Below are positions 42,680-51,475 of a stretch of 64,000 nucleotides of DNA, in pieces (positions within the stretch are counted from its first letter, which is position 1; each line of letters starts with the position of its first letter). This DNA is from Haloarcula mannanilytica. Its GTDB lineage: Archaea; Halobacteriota; Halobacteria; Halobacteriales; Haloarculaceae. The notes beneath the pieces were generated by a model. The model was given only the letters and a program-made list of their open reading frames with translations, was not told the origin of the DNA and searched no databases. Where the stretch lies: assembly GCF_005406125.1 (NCBI RefSeq), contig NZ_BIXZ01000007.1, positions 101,424 to 165,423 on the forward strand, given 5' to 3'. A program made the position numbers and the translations under genes.

Positions 42680-44743
42680 TCAGAACTCCCTCCCGCAGTC
42701 CTCTGGTTCCTCAAGTATCCGGACGGTGACGGCTTCCAGCGCTGGGAGTGCGGTGTCACGATCCGAATCAGTCCCATCCTCAGTGGCCACGTCCACGTCG
42801 ACGACGGTGTCGACACCCTCGGTCTCTTCGAGTAGTTCGTATATCTCGGAGACGTACACCGGTCGGCCGAACGGCCACCCGTCGCCTTCAAACCCCCTGA
42901 GCGGGTCGAGGAACTCCCGAACAGCGGTCTCGCAGGCGCGTCGGCGTGCCTCCGGGAGAGTCCCCTCGACGATCCGGATGTCCGCCTCGACTTTGACGTC
43001 GACATAGGTTGGTGTCACTGCGGTCACGTCGTCAGTCAGCAGCGCGTGCCGCTTGAGATGGCAGTCTACAGCCTCAAGAAAGCCCGCGCTCGGGTACGGT
43101 CGTACGTCGGGCGGACTAAACGGGACTACGACAACCCGGATAGGATCTGCTGGCTCGCGGTCCGTGCCGCCGGTCAGGACTTTCGCGCGACCGAAGCGCA
43201 AGCCAGGGGTGTGCGTGGCGACGTAACTGTAGTCTGCTTGCGTGACGGTTCGGAACGGTGTGTCCTGTGACTCGGTCGCCCGTGCGAGCGCGGCGTCGAC
43301 TGATTCGGCGTCGCTGCCACCCGAAGCGCTACCGAGCGGCTCGATAGCTACGTCGTTTGCCAGCAGCCCGCACTCGAACCGCCACTCGGTCGAAGCGGGT
43401 ACGTTCCCGTCGTCACCGCCGCCGAACTCGCAGTCCGTAGCGATGACATCCTGATCGGGTTCGGGAATCGCACCCTGTACGCCATTGCCGAATCGGACGA
43501 CGCCGTTGGCCCGGTTCAGGACGTAATGGCGGTCGTCCGGCCCGGAGCCAGCGAAGTCCGGCACCTCGTCCCATGGCTGGCCGCCCACGGTAATCGTCGC
43601 CGTCTGGACGGGCGCTCGGTCGAAGTGGAACCGTTGTCTCGGACGGGCGGTTGTCGTCGGGCCGCCGTGGCGTTTCAGTGTGACGGTGTCTGGCTGGTCG
43701 AGGGTCTCGCAGTCTACGCTCGTCGCCATGGACGCGTGTTCGACCTCGAACACGTTGGTCCGGACCGCAGAGAGTTGTGGGGGTATTTCGTAATGGACCT
43801 GCGGTACCTCGGACGATCCATCTGGGGCGTCACAGGCTGGTGACGGCCCCGGCGGTTCACACTGTGCGAGTCGCCCCCGAACCCAGTAGTGTGGATCGTT
43901 GCCCCCGAAGAACGTGGCTGGTGTACTCGGCCAGTCCGGGGGCTCCGGCAGCGAAACGCAACCGCTCTCGTAGAGCGCTGTCGTCCCATCGCGGACCGCT
44001 GTCTCAGAGACAGTGTCCGCGAATGCCTGCCACCGAGTATCATCGAACCAACTGCCGTCCCGTTGATCTTCGTCAGTCGGCGTGACGTAGTACTCCCAGA
44101 CCACGCGGTGGGAGGGCTCGAACCGGCCGATCTCATCCCCGTGGGTTGCGGGATCGGGGAGGTCCGCGTCGTCGTACTCAATATCGAGGTTGAGCCGTGA
44201 GACGGCCGCGAACGGGTCTGACTGGAAGCCCAGGTAGAGCGCGTCGTCGGCCGCCGGGTCGTCGCCGAACGCACGGAACGACATCTCCGCCGACTCGTTT
44301 GCGACAGTGTCGTCTGAGCGGCCGGCGCGGTGGACGGAGATGACCGCATCGACGGTTGCGCTTGTCAACTCGGTCCGCCCGCGTGCCCGGAAGCGCTCGA
44401 CCGACGATGGACTGACGTCGGCGCGGAGTGGTTCTCGGTCACGGACCACGGCGCCGTTGAGGTCGTCTGGCACGCTCACAGCCACCCGGGCCGTCGCCCG
44501 CGTGGGCGGGTGTGGCTGGACGTCGACGAGCCTGAGGTACTGTTCGATATGTTCGTCAGTCACCCGGTCGAGGCGGTAGTCGTCGGTCTCTGCGATCCAG
44601 GCAAACAGTTCGAGGAACGTGATCCCTGGATCGTGGGCGTTGTGGTCGGTCCAGGAGTCGGAGTGGACCGGGATCCGTGAGCGGGCGTCTTCAAGGAACT
44701 CCTCGAATTCCCTGTCGTCGAGATCCGGCACGTCGACCCCCAT
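42680..44743 (-). CDS. eCIS baseplate J-like protein (shorter)
   Basis: A 687-residue baseplate wedge protein. The N-terminus (DDREFEEFLEDARSRIPVHSDSWTDHNAHDPGITFLELFAWIAETDDYRLDRV, key motif DHNAHDPGITFLELFAW) is the hallmark of the putative baseplate-assembly J family (TIGR02243-like, Afp11/12). The C-terminus has DYSYVATHTPGLRFGRAKVL and VDVKVEADIRIVEGTLPEARRRACETAVREFLDPLRGFEGDGWPFGRPVY, the GPJ-like C-terminal domain (key PLRGFEGDGWPFGRPV). Between them is a beta-rich middle. Its start codon comes right after the stop of the larger J protein. Confidence 0.9.
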   Translation of the reverse strand: MGVDVPDLDDREFEEFLEDARSRIPVHSDSWTDHNAHDPGITFLELFAWIAETDDYRLDRVTDEHIEQYLRLVDVQPHPPTRATARVAVSVPDDLNGAVVRDREPLRADVSPSSVERFRARGRTELTSATVDAVISVHRAGRSDDTVANESAEMSFRAFGDDPAADDALYLGFQSDPFAAVSRLNLDIEYDDADLPDPATHGDEIGRFEPSHRVVWEYYVTPTDEDQRDGSWFDDTRWQAFADTVSETAVRDGTTALYESGCVSLPEPPDWPSTPATFFGGNDPHYWVRGRLAQCEPPGPSPACDAPDGSSEVPQVHYEIPPQLSAVRTNVFEVEHASMATSVDCETLDQPDTVTLKRHGGPTTTARPRQRFHFDRAPVQTATITVGGQPWDEVPDFAGSGPDDRHYVLNRANGVVRFGNGVQGAIPEPDQDVIATDCEFGGGDDGNVPASTEWRFECGLLANDVAIEPLGSASGGSDAESVDAALARATESQDTPFRTVTQADYSYVATHTPGLRFGRAKVLTGGTDREPADPIRVVVVPFSPPDVRPYPSAGFLEAVDCHLKRHALLTDDVTAVTPTYVDVKVEADIRIVEGTLPEARRRACETAVREFLDPLRGFEGDGWPFGRPVYVSEIYELLEETEGVDTVVDVDVATEDGTDSDRDTALPALEAVTVRILEEPEDCGREF

Positions 44744-47700
44744 CTATTGCTCCGCCTCCCGGCTTCCAGGGTTGGTTGCTCCAAGCCTGACAGTCACGTC
44801 GTGGCCGTCACTGTGGACGAGTGCGTCCGCGGAGACGGTCGGTGATTCCTCGCCCTCGCGGACCGTCGCCGTCCCCTCGTTGGACGCAAACGTCATTGAG
44901 AGGTCGGCGACGTAGTCGACGCCATCGACACCTTCGAGGACCGCGTAGAGGTCCGACATCGCCGGCAGGTCCCCGAAGGCCCATCCCTCACCTTCCTCCC
45001 CGCCAGTGAGCGGATGGAGGAATGCAGCGACCGCACTCGCGGCCGTCTCTTCGAGGGTGGCGACGCTGCCAGCCCTCTCGGCGACCAGGGTGGTATCGAC
45101 CGAGGCACCGACGTAGCTTGGGCCCCGAACCACAAGGCGGTCGGCCGCGACGAGCGTCGCGGGTGCCCGCTGTTCGACCTCCGATTCGACATGTGCCTTC
45201 AGCCCGGTGGATGGAGTCGGTTTCGGCCGCTGGGCGTCGGGGACGATCAGGAGCGTGACCCAGCCGGGTTCGTGGTCTCCCGCCAGATTCATCTCCGGGA
45301 TGCACCGCGCCCGCGCGAGTTCCCGAGCGTTGTCGGTCGCGATCCGTTCGTAATCGACGGCCGCGACCGCACGGTCACGGTCGCGGAGTCGTTCAGGCGC
45401 ACGCGAAACAACTGACTCCGAGGACTCCGCGGCTGCCCCGCCGGTCCCCGGTGCCGGGTTAGTAACCCCGTCGACGAACTGGATCGAGTCCACCAATTCG
45501 GCGACGGCACCGGCTGCCACATTGCCGGCCGGGCCACCCCCAGTCCGGTACTGTATCTCGACGTTGTCGGTACCTCGCGGCGGGATTTGCCCGCGAGTTC
45601 CGTCGCCGAAGGTCACCGTTCCTGCTGTCCGGTCGATGGTGTAGTGACGCTCGTCCGGACCTGAATCCAGGAAGTCTGGTACAGCGGTCCAGGCCACCCA
45701 GAACGCCTCGAGCGACCCGTCAGCCGCCGTCTCGGCTTCGACAGCCGGTGAGTCTGCCGCACGAAGCGATGCCCGCTCACCCTCCGACAGGGCACGCAGT
45801 TCGTCGACCCAAACAGTTTCGTCGAGCACGGGCCGCTCGACTGTCGCGAATGACTGGGCCGGCTCGCCGTCGCTTGATCCGAGCGTCGTTCGTTCCAGGA
45901 GGCGGACGTTCGACGCCCACGCTGTGTTCGGTGAGATATCCGTCAGGACCGGTGGTTCCTGTGACGGCTCTCCCGATGGTGGCTCAGTTGGGAGTGTCCG
46001 TCCACAGGGCTCAACCGACTCACAGCCCCCGTCGGTGAAGAGGTCCGTATCCAGTGTGGCCTCCTCCTGATAGTCGCCCTGTTGTAGCGTGACGCGTCCT
46101 AGCTGGTAGTCGAACTGATAATTTTCCGGTTGTAGCGTGACGCGCCCCGGCTGGTAGTGGTCCGGTTGCGCCGTGACGTACCCTTCGTGGTATAGTTTCT
46201 CGTAAGAGTCCGGTTGCAGTGCCGCGTACTCCGGCGCCAGGTACTCGAGATGGTAGAACTGCAGCTTTGGCCGACTCGTCTCGAACTGGTCGTCCTGCAC
46301 CCGTGCTCGTACCCAGTGGCGTTCGGTCCCGAACCGTTTGTGGAGCACGCTCTCCCCTGGCAGAACGAGGCGCACGATGCCGCGCTCGGTCAGGTTCGCG
46401 GTACCATCGCGGACATCTATCTCGACCCACTCGTCGCCCCCGGGGTTCGCGCAGTACTCCCAGCGGATCCGTGGGAAGAAGTCAGGCGGGAACGACTGGT
46501 CGGAGATGTCCACGAACAGGGTGAGCGGCCCGTCGTGGAGTGGGCCGTCGAACCCGAAATAGAGTGCCTGGCCAGGGTCCGGCAGCGGCCGGAACGGACG
46601 CACTTCTCCAGTGCCCGTCTCAGCGAGATTTTCGCTGACGGACAGGTGGTTTTCGGTCCGGACCTGCGTGGCTGGCGAGGACGGCAATGCCGACGACTCG
46701 TCTCCTCCCTCATCGTCATTCTCCTCTGTCTCACCATTTTCTTCCTGATCCGCCTCCAGTTTTCCGTATTCGATCTTCAGGTAGTCGAACTGCGGCGGAA
46801 AGACAACATGGTGTGTCTGGAAGGTCCCGTTCGTTTCCTCCGAGACCCACGTCCCGTAGCTCCCGCCGACCAGGCGACAGCGGATCCAGTGGTTCTCGTG
46901 GCCGGCGACGGTCGTCTTCGCCAGGTCGTCCGGGACGCGAAAGCCGACCTTTTGGCCAGCTCCCGTCAGGTCGTCGGTTTCATCCGTGAGTGTCGCGATC
47001 CGGGACCACCCGTCGCCGTTCCAGTACTCCCAGGAGAGTTGCGGTTCCATCTCTGTTCGGACCCAATCGCCCGCGGATTCGTGCTTGTTCACTACTGTCG
47101 ATCCCGGTGGACCCCCATTGTTCTCCGGTGGCGCGTCCGGCAGTGTGAGTTCCTCAAAGGTGAGGGTGAGTTCCGTTTCTGCCTTCGAGAAGGCCTCCGA
47201 GGCGGCGACGTAGAAGGTACTCTGTCGCTGTGGTTCCGTTCCCAGGGGGTAGTAGGTCCCCTCGTCTTCTATCTCGTCGGTGTTGCCCGCATCGGATTCG
47301 TCGAAGGGGAGCGGGATGTCGTCGTACAGGAGCCGATCCGGCGACATCGTCTTGGACGTGGGAGTCTCGCCGTCACTACCATCCACGCCATCGGTATCGC
47401 CGTCGGACGCATCACTGAGGCTCCAGTTGAGGCCAGGACCGATGCCGACCTCACGGCCAATGGTGATTCCTGTGAGGTCGCCCCGGCCGTGGACGGATGG
47501 GACCAGCGCTCGGATCCAGAGACTCTCGATACCGTCGACGGCCGTCTTGGTGAGAGTCCCCTCGAACGCGAGGTCGAAGACGACTTCGTTCGCAGTCGCG
47601 TCGTCCGCGACGCTGGAAATCGCTGTCGGGTAGTGCCACTGCTCGACCGTCTCCGAGCCGACCGACGCTTCACCGTGGTACTGCCAGTAGAGCGATTCGA

Positions 47701-48334
47701 TGAGATCCTGGTCGGCGTCGGTTTGTAACCGAACCCGGATCGTCGCGAGTTCCCCCTCCTTGTCGGGCTGTTCGACGGTCAACTGGTCGACGTCGCCGAT
47801 GTAAAGGACGTGTCGCTGTTCGTTTTCGTCGACGAACAGTTGCTGGTCACCGCCGGCGGCCAGGCCTGAATTGAGGTCAGGGTTCCAATGGTTGCACACC
47901 CGGTCGACGGTTGGGTCGACGCCGTAGACCGCCTGGAGTGACGCCGGCGTGGCCTCGAAGCGCTGTTCACCAGGCACGGTAAATGTCTGCTCTGGCCGCC
48001 CGGTTGCGGCGGGTGCGGCCGCTCTGGTCCCGCCGTCGACGACCACGTTTCGCGGCGCACCGCCGTCGACGCTGAACGAAATCGGGACAGTAGCCGGATG
48101 GGGCGGTTTGCGGTCGAACCCCAGCGTGTCGAAAAAGGCACGCTGGTGTTTCTCGGGGACGCGGTCAAGGCGTTCGATCACGTCTTCGGCCATCTCCGAA
48201 AAGAGCGCGGCTAGGGTCGTCCCTGGTCCCGGCGTCGTGGGATCCCACTCGGTGGTGTAATACGGTGCGATGGCTTCGAGGTGCGAGCGGATGGCGTCCC
48301 GACGGCGGCCGTCGACCTGTGGCGGGTCGGCCAT
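44744..48334 (-). CDS. eCIS baseplate J-like protein (longer)
   Basis: A 1196-residue protein, the largest of the locus. The N-terminus (YYTTEWDPTTPGPGTTLAALFSEMAEDVIERLDRVPEKHQRAFFDTLG, key PGTTLAALFSEM) and C-terminus (VDTTLVAERAGSVATLEETAASAVAAFLHPLTGGEEGEGWAFGDLP, key HPLTGGEEGEGWAFG) match the baseplate J group (Afp11-like). The middle has several beta modules and, at residues ~698-758, about four copies of GxVTLQPxxYQ. A Cys pair (DGGCESVEPCGRTL) follows the repeats. The ATG at 48334 overlaps the gp25 gene (ATGA); the longer frame is shadow. It should form the inner ring of the baseplate with gp25. Confidence 0.88.
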   Translation of the reverse strand: MADPPQVDGRRRDAIRSHLEAIAPYYTTEWDPTTPGPGTTLAALFSEMAEDVIERLDRVPEKHQRAFFDTLGFDRKPPHPATVPISFSVDGGAPRNVVVDGGTRAAAPAATGRPEQTFTVPGEQRFEATPASLQAVYGVDPTVDRVCNHWNPDLNSGLAAGGDQQLFVDENEQRHVLYIGDVDQLTVEQPDKEGELATIRVRLQTDADQDLIESLYWQYHGEASVGSETVEQWHYPTAISSVADDATANEVVFDLAFEGTLTKTAVDGIESLWIRALVPSVHGRGDLTGITIGREVGIGPGLNWSLSDASDGDTDGVDGSDGETPTSKTMSPDRLLYDDIPLPFDESDAGNTDEIEDEGTYYPLGTEPQRQSTFYVAASEAFSKAETELTLTFEELTLPDAPPENNGGPPGSTVVNKHESAGDWVRTEMEPQLSWEYWNGDGWSRIATLTDETDDLTGAGQKVGFRVPDDLAKTTVAGHENHWIRCRLVGGSYGTWVSEETNGTFQTHHVVFPPQFDYLKIEYGKLEADQEENGETEENDDEGGDESSALPSSPATQVRTENHLSVSENLAETGTGEVRPFRPLPDPGQALYFGFDGPLHDGPLTLFVDISDQSFPPDFFPRIRWEYCANPGGDEWVEIDVRDGTANLTERGIVRLVLPGESVLHKRFGTERHWVRARVQDDQFETSRPKLQFYHLEYLAPEYAALQPDSYEKLYHEGYVTAQPDHYQPGRVTLQPENYQFDYQLGRVTLQQGDYQEEATLDTDLFTDGGCESVEPCGRTLPTEPPSGEPSQEPPVLTDISPNTAWASNVRLLERTTLGSSDGEPAQSFATVERPVLDETVWVDELRALSEGERASLRAADSPAVEAETAADGSLEAFWVAWTAVPDFLDSGPDERHYTIDRTAGTVTFGDGTRGQIPPRGTDNVEIQYRTGGGPAGNVAAGAVAELVDSIQFVDGVTNPAPGTGGAAAESSESVVSRAPERLRDRDRAVAAVDYERIATDNARELARARCIPEMNLAGDHEPGWVTLLIVPDAQRPKPTPSTGLKAHVESEVEQRAPATLVAADRLVVRGPSYVGASVDTTLVAERAGSVATLEETAASAVAAFLHPLTGGEEGEGWAFGDLPAMSDLYAVLEGVDGVDYVADLSMTFASNEGTATVREGEESPTVSADALVHSDGHDVTVRLGATNPGSREAEQ

Positions 48335-48822
48335 CACCCTACCTCCAGATAGAACGGGTAGACGAGATTGAACTCGTTGTTCGTCTCTCTGACGCGGTAC
48401 TCGATCTCGATGAGCAGTTTGCCGTTGTCGATTTCCGCGGTCGAAACGTCCACTGAGAGCACCTCGATGCGCGGCTCCCACTCGCGAAGCGCGTCCTGGA
48501 CGCTCGTCTCGACGAGCGTGAGCGTCGATCTATCGACCGTCGCGAAGACGAAGTCATGGATCCCACAGCCGAAGTCCGGGCGCATGACGCGCTCGCCTTT
48601 GGCCGTCTCGAGGATGAGCCGGATCGACTCCTCGATGTCTGCCCGGCCGTAGGACTGCCGGATCGTACCGCGGTCGTCTGTCTCAACCGGGAAGGCCCAG
48701 CCGCGACCGAGGAAGTCCTCGGCGGCCTCGCGACTGGACGCGCCCTTCGCTCCGCCGGGACCGTCGCTGTAGGTCGCCTGCCTGCCATTTCCCGCCCCGG
48801 CCGCGTCGTCATCGGGATTCAT
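48334..48822 (-). CDS. eCIS gp25-like baseplate protein
   Basis: A 162-residue protein of the GPW/gp25 family. The segments GWAFPVETDDRGTIRQSYGRADIEESIRLIL (key GWAFPVE and DIEESIRLIL), TAKGERVMRPDFGCGIHDFVF (the EPR-like motif GERVMRPDFG) and PRIEVLSVDVS are typical. gp25 (Afp9) nucleates sheath assembly at the baseplate. A Gly/Ala-rich N-terminal extension of ~35 residues precedes the domain. It is coupled by four-base overlaps to the PAAR gene upstream and the large J gene downstream. Confidence 0.93.
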   Translation of the reverse strand: MNPDDDAAGAGNGRQATYSDGPGGAKGASSREAAEDFLGRGWAFPVETDDRGTIRQSYGRADIEESIRLILETAKGERVMRPDFGCGIHDFVFATVDRSTLTLVETSVQDALREWEPRIEVLSVDVSTAEIDNGKLLIEIEYRVRETNNEFNLVYPFYLEVG

Positions 48823-49109
48823 CCGATGATCACGGACGGACAGCCAGCGGCGATTGTGTTCGGTGGGCCACTCTCGACGATTGTGTCTCCCTGCCGAGCG
48901 GCCGGGAATCCGTTAATGAGGACGGTACTACTGCCCGCGACGACGGTACCCGAGACGTGCGGGACCACTCCCGTCACGAGTGGACAGGGGTGAACGTCCG
49001 CTACGGCACGCCAGGCTGGTTTGCCGCCGATCAGGACGTCTGGACTCCCTGGTCCCGACAGCGGCGTTCCGTGTGCGGTCTGGTCGAGTGCGCGTGCTGC
49101 TGGTGGCAT
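48819..49109 (-). CDS. eCIS PAAR-repeat spike tip
   Basis: A 96-residue PAAR protein. It has the repeated pattern SPDVLIGGKPAWRAVADVHPCPL, SSTVLINGFPAARQGDTIVE and PNTIAAGCPSVIIG, that is, VLIxGxPAxRxGD segments with His and Cys residues (D-x-H-x-C, C near the end) that can bind a metal at the sharp tip. It caps the spike that pierces the target membrane. The gene begins five bases before the gpV-like gene ends and overlaps gp25 by four bases, matching the usual Afp8-Afp10 neighbourhood. Confidence 0.93.
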   Translation of the reverse strand: MPPAARALDQTAHGTPLSGPGSPDVLIGGKPAWRAVADVHPCPLVTGVVPHVSGTVVAGSSTVLINGFPAARQGDTIVESGPPNTIAAGCPSVIIG

Positions 49110-49114
49110 GTGTA

Positions 49115-49756
49115 TCAGTTTATTTTGACGAGCGATCCGTTGATCTCCAGGATGCCGTCGGATTTGAGTTTCAGACTGCCTTTGCCGGTTACTTCGACCG
49201 TTGGGGCTTCAATGGTGAGCTTCGACCCGCCGGTGATATCGAGCGAGCCGCTCGTGGCGTCGAACTCGATACTGTTCTGCTCCTTGCTATCGGAAATGGT
49301 GATCTTCTCGCTTCCAGAGGAGTCGTCGAGGACGATACTGTGGCCTCCGTTGGTGGTTATTTCGACCTTTTCGGACTGGTCCGTGTCGTCGAAGACGACT
49401 TCGTGCCCGCTCCGGGACGTAATCTTTCGAATGTCGTTGTTCGTGTCACCCGTCTCCGGTGGGGCGTCCTGCCCGTTCCAGAGCGCGCCGACGATGTACG
49501 GATAGCGGATATTCCCGTCGGCGAAGGCGACGAGCACCTCGTCGTCGACTTCCGGGATGAAGTACGTCCCGCGCTCCGGGCCGGCCATCGCGGTCGCGAC
49601 CCTGGCCCAGTCGCTCTCGTCGTCACTTTCCCGCCAGGGATAGGTCACTTTGACTCGCCCCATGTCCTCGGGGTCCTGGTTGTCCGTGACGATACCTACG
49701 GCGACGCCGCGCATCGACGCCCCCGTTCCCGCCGCTGAGTGGTCCGATTGGCTCAT
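49115..49756 (-). CDS. eCIS spike protein, gpV/VgrG-C type
   Basis: A 213-residue protein. The OB-fold of gpV/gp5 is at residues ~18-100 (RGVAVGIVTDNQDPEDMGRVKVTYPW, FIPEVDDEVLVAFADGNIRYPYIVGALWNG; key GRVKVTYPW and GDxRxPYIVGALWNG). The C-terminal part is a triple beta-helix with short repeats (GHSIVLDDSSGSEKITISDS, GGSKLTIEAPTVEVTGKGSLKLKS). It forms the trimeric needle of the spike. The ATG at 49756 is one base after the stop of the gpD gene; the longer frame upstream is shadow. In Afp/PVC and VgrG both parts are one chain; here they are separate genes. Confidence 0.92.
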   Translation of the reverse strand: MSQSDHSAAGTGASMRGVAVGIVTDNQDPEDMGRVKVTYPWRESDDESDWARVATAMAGPERGTYFIPEVDDEVLVAFADGNIRYPYIVGALWNGQDAPPETGDTNNDIRKITSRSGHEVVFDDTDQSEKVEITTNGGHSIVLDDSSGSEKITISDSKEQNSIEFDATSGSLDITGGSKLTIEAPTVEVTGKGSLKLKSDGILEINGSLVKIN

Positions 49757-49757
49757 G

Positions 49758-50810
49758 TTACAGTAATCCCTCGAAGAGGTCTGCCTGCCGCGCCTGAAAG
49801 CTGGTCGTGTAGCCCGACTCGTCCATCCGATGGGTCGTGGATTCAACGTAGTAGAGGCCGCTGAAATGCAGACCGAGGCCTGCAAGCATGACGACGACAC
49901 CCTCTCTGATCTCCGGCAATCCAATGGTCTCACAGCGTCCACTGGAGGCCGGTGTGAGGTCGAACCCAGCGGCCTCGGCGATGCGCTGGGCCTCCTGCTG
50001 AGACTCGACGGCAACCCGCCGAACGTCAGTCTCGTTGCCCCCTTCCGGAACGCTCGTAGACGCTGTGATCGCCGATTTTTGATCCGGGTTCCAACCACGC
50101 ACTTCAACCGTCCCGACAGATTGCTCGGCGTTCTCTTGGTTCGGACTGAACGACTGGAGCGACTTCCCGTACTCCAGGGAAACGATAGGCGCCGCCAGCG
50201 GGTTCGGCTTCCTGAAGTGGAAAATCCCGTTCGTAACGAAGAACTCGAACCCGTATTTGTTGGCCAGTTTCTCCGAGAGGAAGGCGTAATCCGACTCGTT
50301 GTGCTGGACGACCTTCTCCAGCGTGAGGTCAGCCTGCCCCACCAGATCAACCGAGACGCCCTGGAACGGGTAGTTCGACACCACGTCTGCGACCACGGCG
50401 CTCACCGTCGTATTCGACCACGACCGGTCGCGTTTTGCCTTCGTCATCTGGTGGGCAAGACTTTCGACCCTGATGTCGAGCGTCGGCCCGCCACTGGACG
50501 GGAAGTTCGGCTGGACGGACCCGATTGTGCCGATGAACATCGGCCTGAGTGTATCGCCGTAGCCCATCTGGACGACGACTGGCATCCCCTCTATTACGGG
50601 GTTCTCCGCGAAGTCTACGAAGGCACCGCGTTCGTGGTCGTATTGCTCGTTCAGCGTGAAGTCGACGGTGTTGGTCTTCTCGATGCTCGTGTCGAGTTTG
50701 AGCCCCGAAATCCGGCCGTCGGCCGCACGGTAGGTGCGCGGGCCGACCTGAACCTCGAACCGAGGTGAGTAGAAGTGGTCGTAGTCGTCTTCGAGATGCG
50801 TCAGCGTCAT
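49758..50810 (-). CDS. eCIS spike hub protein, phage late control gene D type
   Basis: A 350-residue hub protein of the gpD/gp27-like family, the N-terminal half of a VgrG. Visible are YSPRFEVQVGPRTYRAADGRI, FTLNEQYDHERGAFVDFAENPVIEGMPVVVQMGYGD, QHNESDYAFLSEKLANKYGFEFFVTNGIFHFRKP (the gpD signature NESDYAFLSEKLANKYGF) and GLGLHFSGLYYVESTTHRMDESGYTTSF. It forms the trimer onto which tube and spike attach. It overlaps the LysM gene by four bases and precedes the gpV gene by one base. Confidence 0.93.
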   Translation of the reverse strand: MTLTHLEDDYDHFYSPRFEVQVGPRTYRAADGRISGLKLDTSIEKTNTVDFTLNEQYDHERGAFVDFAENPVIEGMPVVVQMGYGDTLRPMFIGTIGSVQPNFPSSGGPTLDIRVESLAHQMTKAKRDRSWSNTTVSAVVADVVSNYPFQGVSVDLVGQADLTLEKVVQHNESDYAFLSEKLANKYGFEFFVTNGIFHFRKPNPLAAPIVSLEYGKSLQSFSPNQENAEQSVGTVEVRGWNPDQKSAITASTSVPEGGNETDVRRVAVESQQEAQRIAEAAGFDLTPASSGRCETIGLPEIREGVVVMLAGLGLHFSGLYYVESTTHRMDESGYTTSFQARQADLFEGLL

Positions 50811-51475
50811 CGGCCATCAGACTCCAGTTTTGGGACGACAAGTGTGGTTCCGGGCTCGAGACGCCGTGGATCGGATAGGTCATTCGCCTCGGCGATGGGC
50901 CGCCATTGTCCTGGGTCACCGTACTCCTCGTCGGCGATGAGCCAGAGGGTGTCGCTGGCGGTGACCTCCCAGACTGTCCGACGGTCTGCAGACAGTTTGG
51001 GTGTGGCCTTCGACTGCTCCTCGGGCGTTCGATACCGCTTGAAGCTTACATCGGCCCGTGCCCGCAAGGGAGTCCCGTCCTGCTGGAACAGCGTGAACCG
51101 CTTGTTCGCGCTCTCCATGACTGCCTTGAACTCCAGGGTACCCCAGACGAAGCGACACTTCGGCGGTGCGTGCAACTGGCCGTCGATGGACAGCAGGGCG
51201 TCGAGTCGCTCGATCCGATCGCGGACATCGTTTGTCGATTCGTCCTCGGTCACGTCGAAAAACAGCTCCATCGAGAGCGTCTCGGCCTTCCCGCTGACAA
51301 ACTGGGTCAGCGGGGTCGTGATCCCAGCCACGGATTGCTCGCCGTAGTTCATGCTCTTGTCCACGCTGTATTCGTTCGGGTTGAACCGGAACCGGATCTC
51401 CTCGCCCTGGCGAGTCCCCTCCAGGATCCGTATCTTCGCTTTCGGCAGATCCGCATCGGTCGCGCGCCCGGACAT
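50807..51475 (-). CDS. eCIS tube-baseplate connector with C-terminal LysM (Afp7-like)
   Basis: A 222-residue protein. The N-terminal ~150 residues are the CIS tube-connector domain (IRFRFNPNEYSVDKSMNY, VSGKAETLSMELFFDVTEDE, PKCRFVWGTLEFKAVMESANKRFTLFQQDGTPLRARADVSF; key motif FNPNEYSVDKS). Residues ~165-218 form a LysM-like module (VTASDTLWLIADEEYGDPGQWRPIAEAN, PGTTLVVP). In Afp/PVC this protein sits between tube and spike hub. It overlaps the gene before it by one base and the gpD gene by four, so the spike module is a tight operon. Confidence 0.92.
   Translation of the reverse strand: MSGRATDADLPKAKIRILEGTRQGEEIRFRFNPNEYSVDKSMNYGEQSVAGITTPLTQFVSGKAETLSMELFFDVTEDESTNDVRDRIERLDALLSIDGQLHAPPKCRFVWGTLEFKAVMESANKRFTLFQQDGTPLRARADVSFKRYRTPEEQSKATPKLSADRRTVWEVTASDTLWLIADEEYGDPGQWRPIAEANDLSDPRRLEPGTTLVVPKLESDGR

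Noticed and set aside
46214..47728. 504-codon plus-strand open frame opposite the large baseplate protein
   Set aside because: It is antisense to a well-supported baseplate J gene and has no family features.
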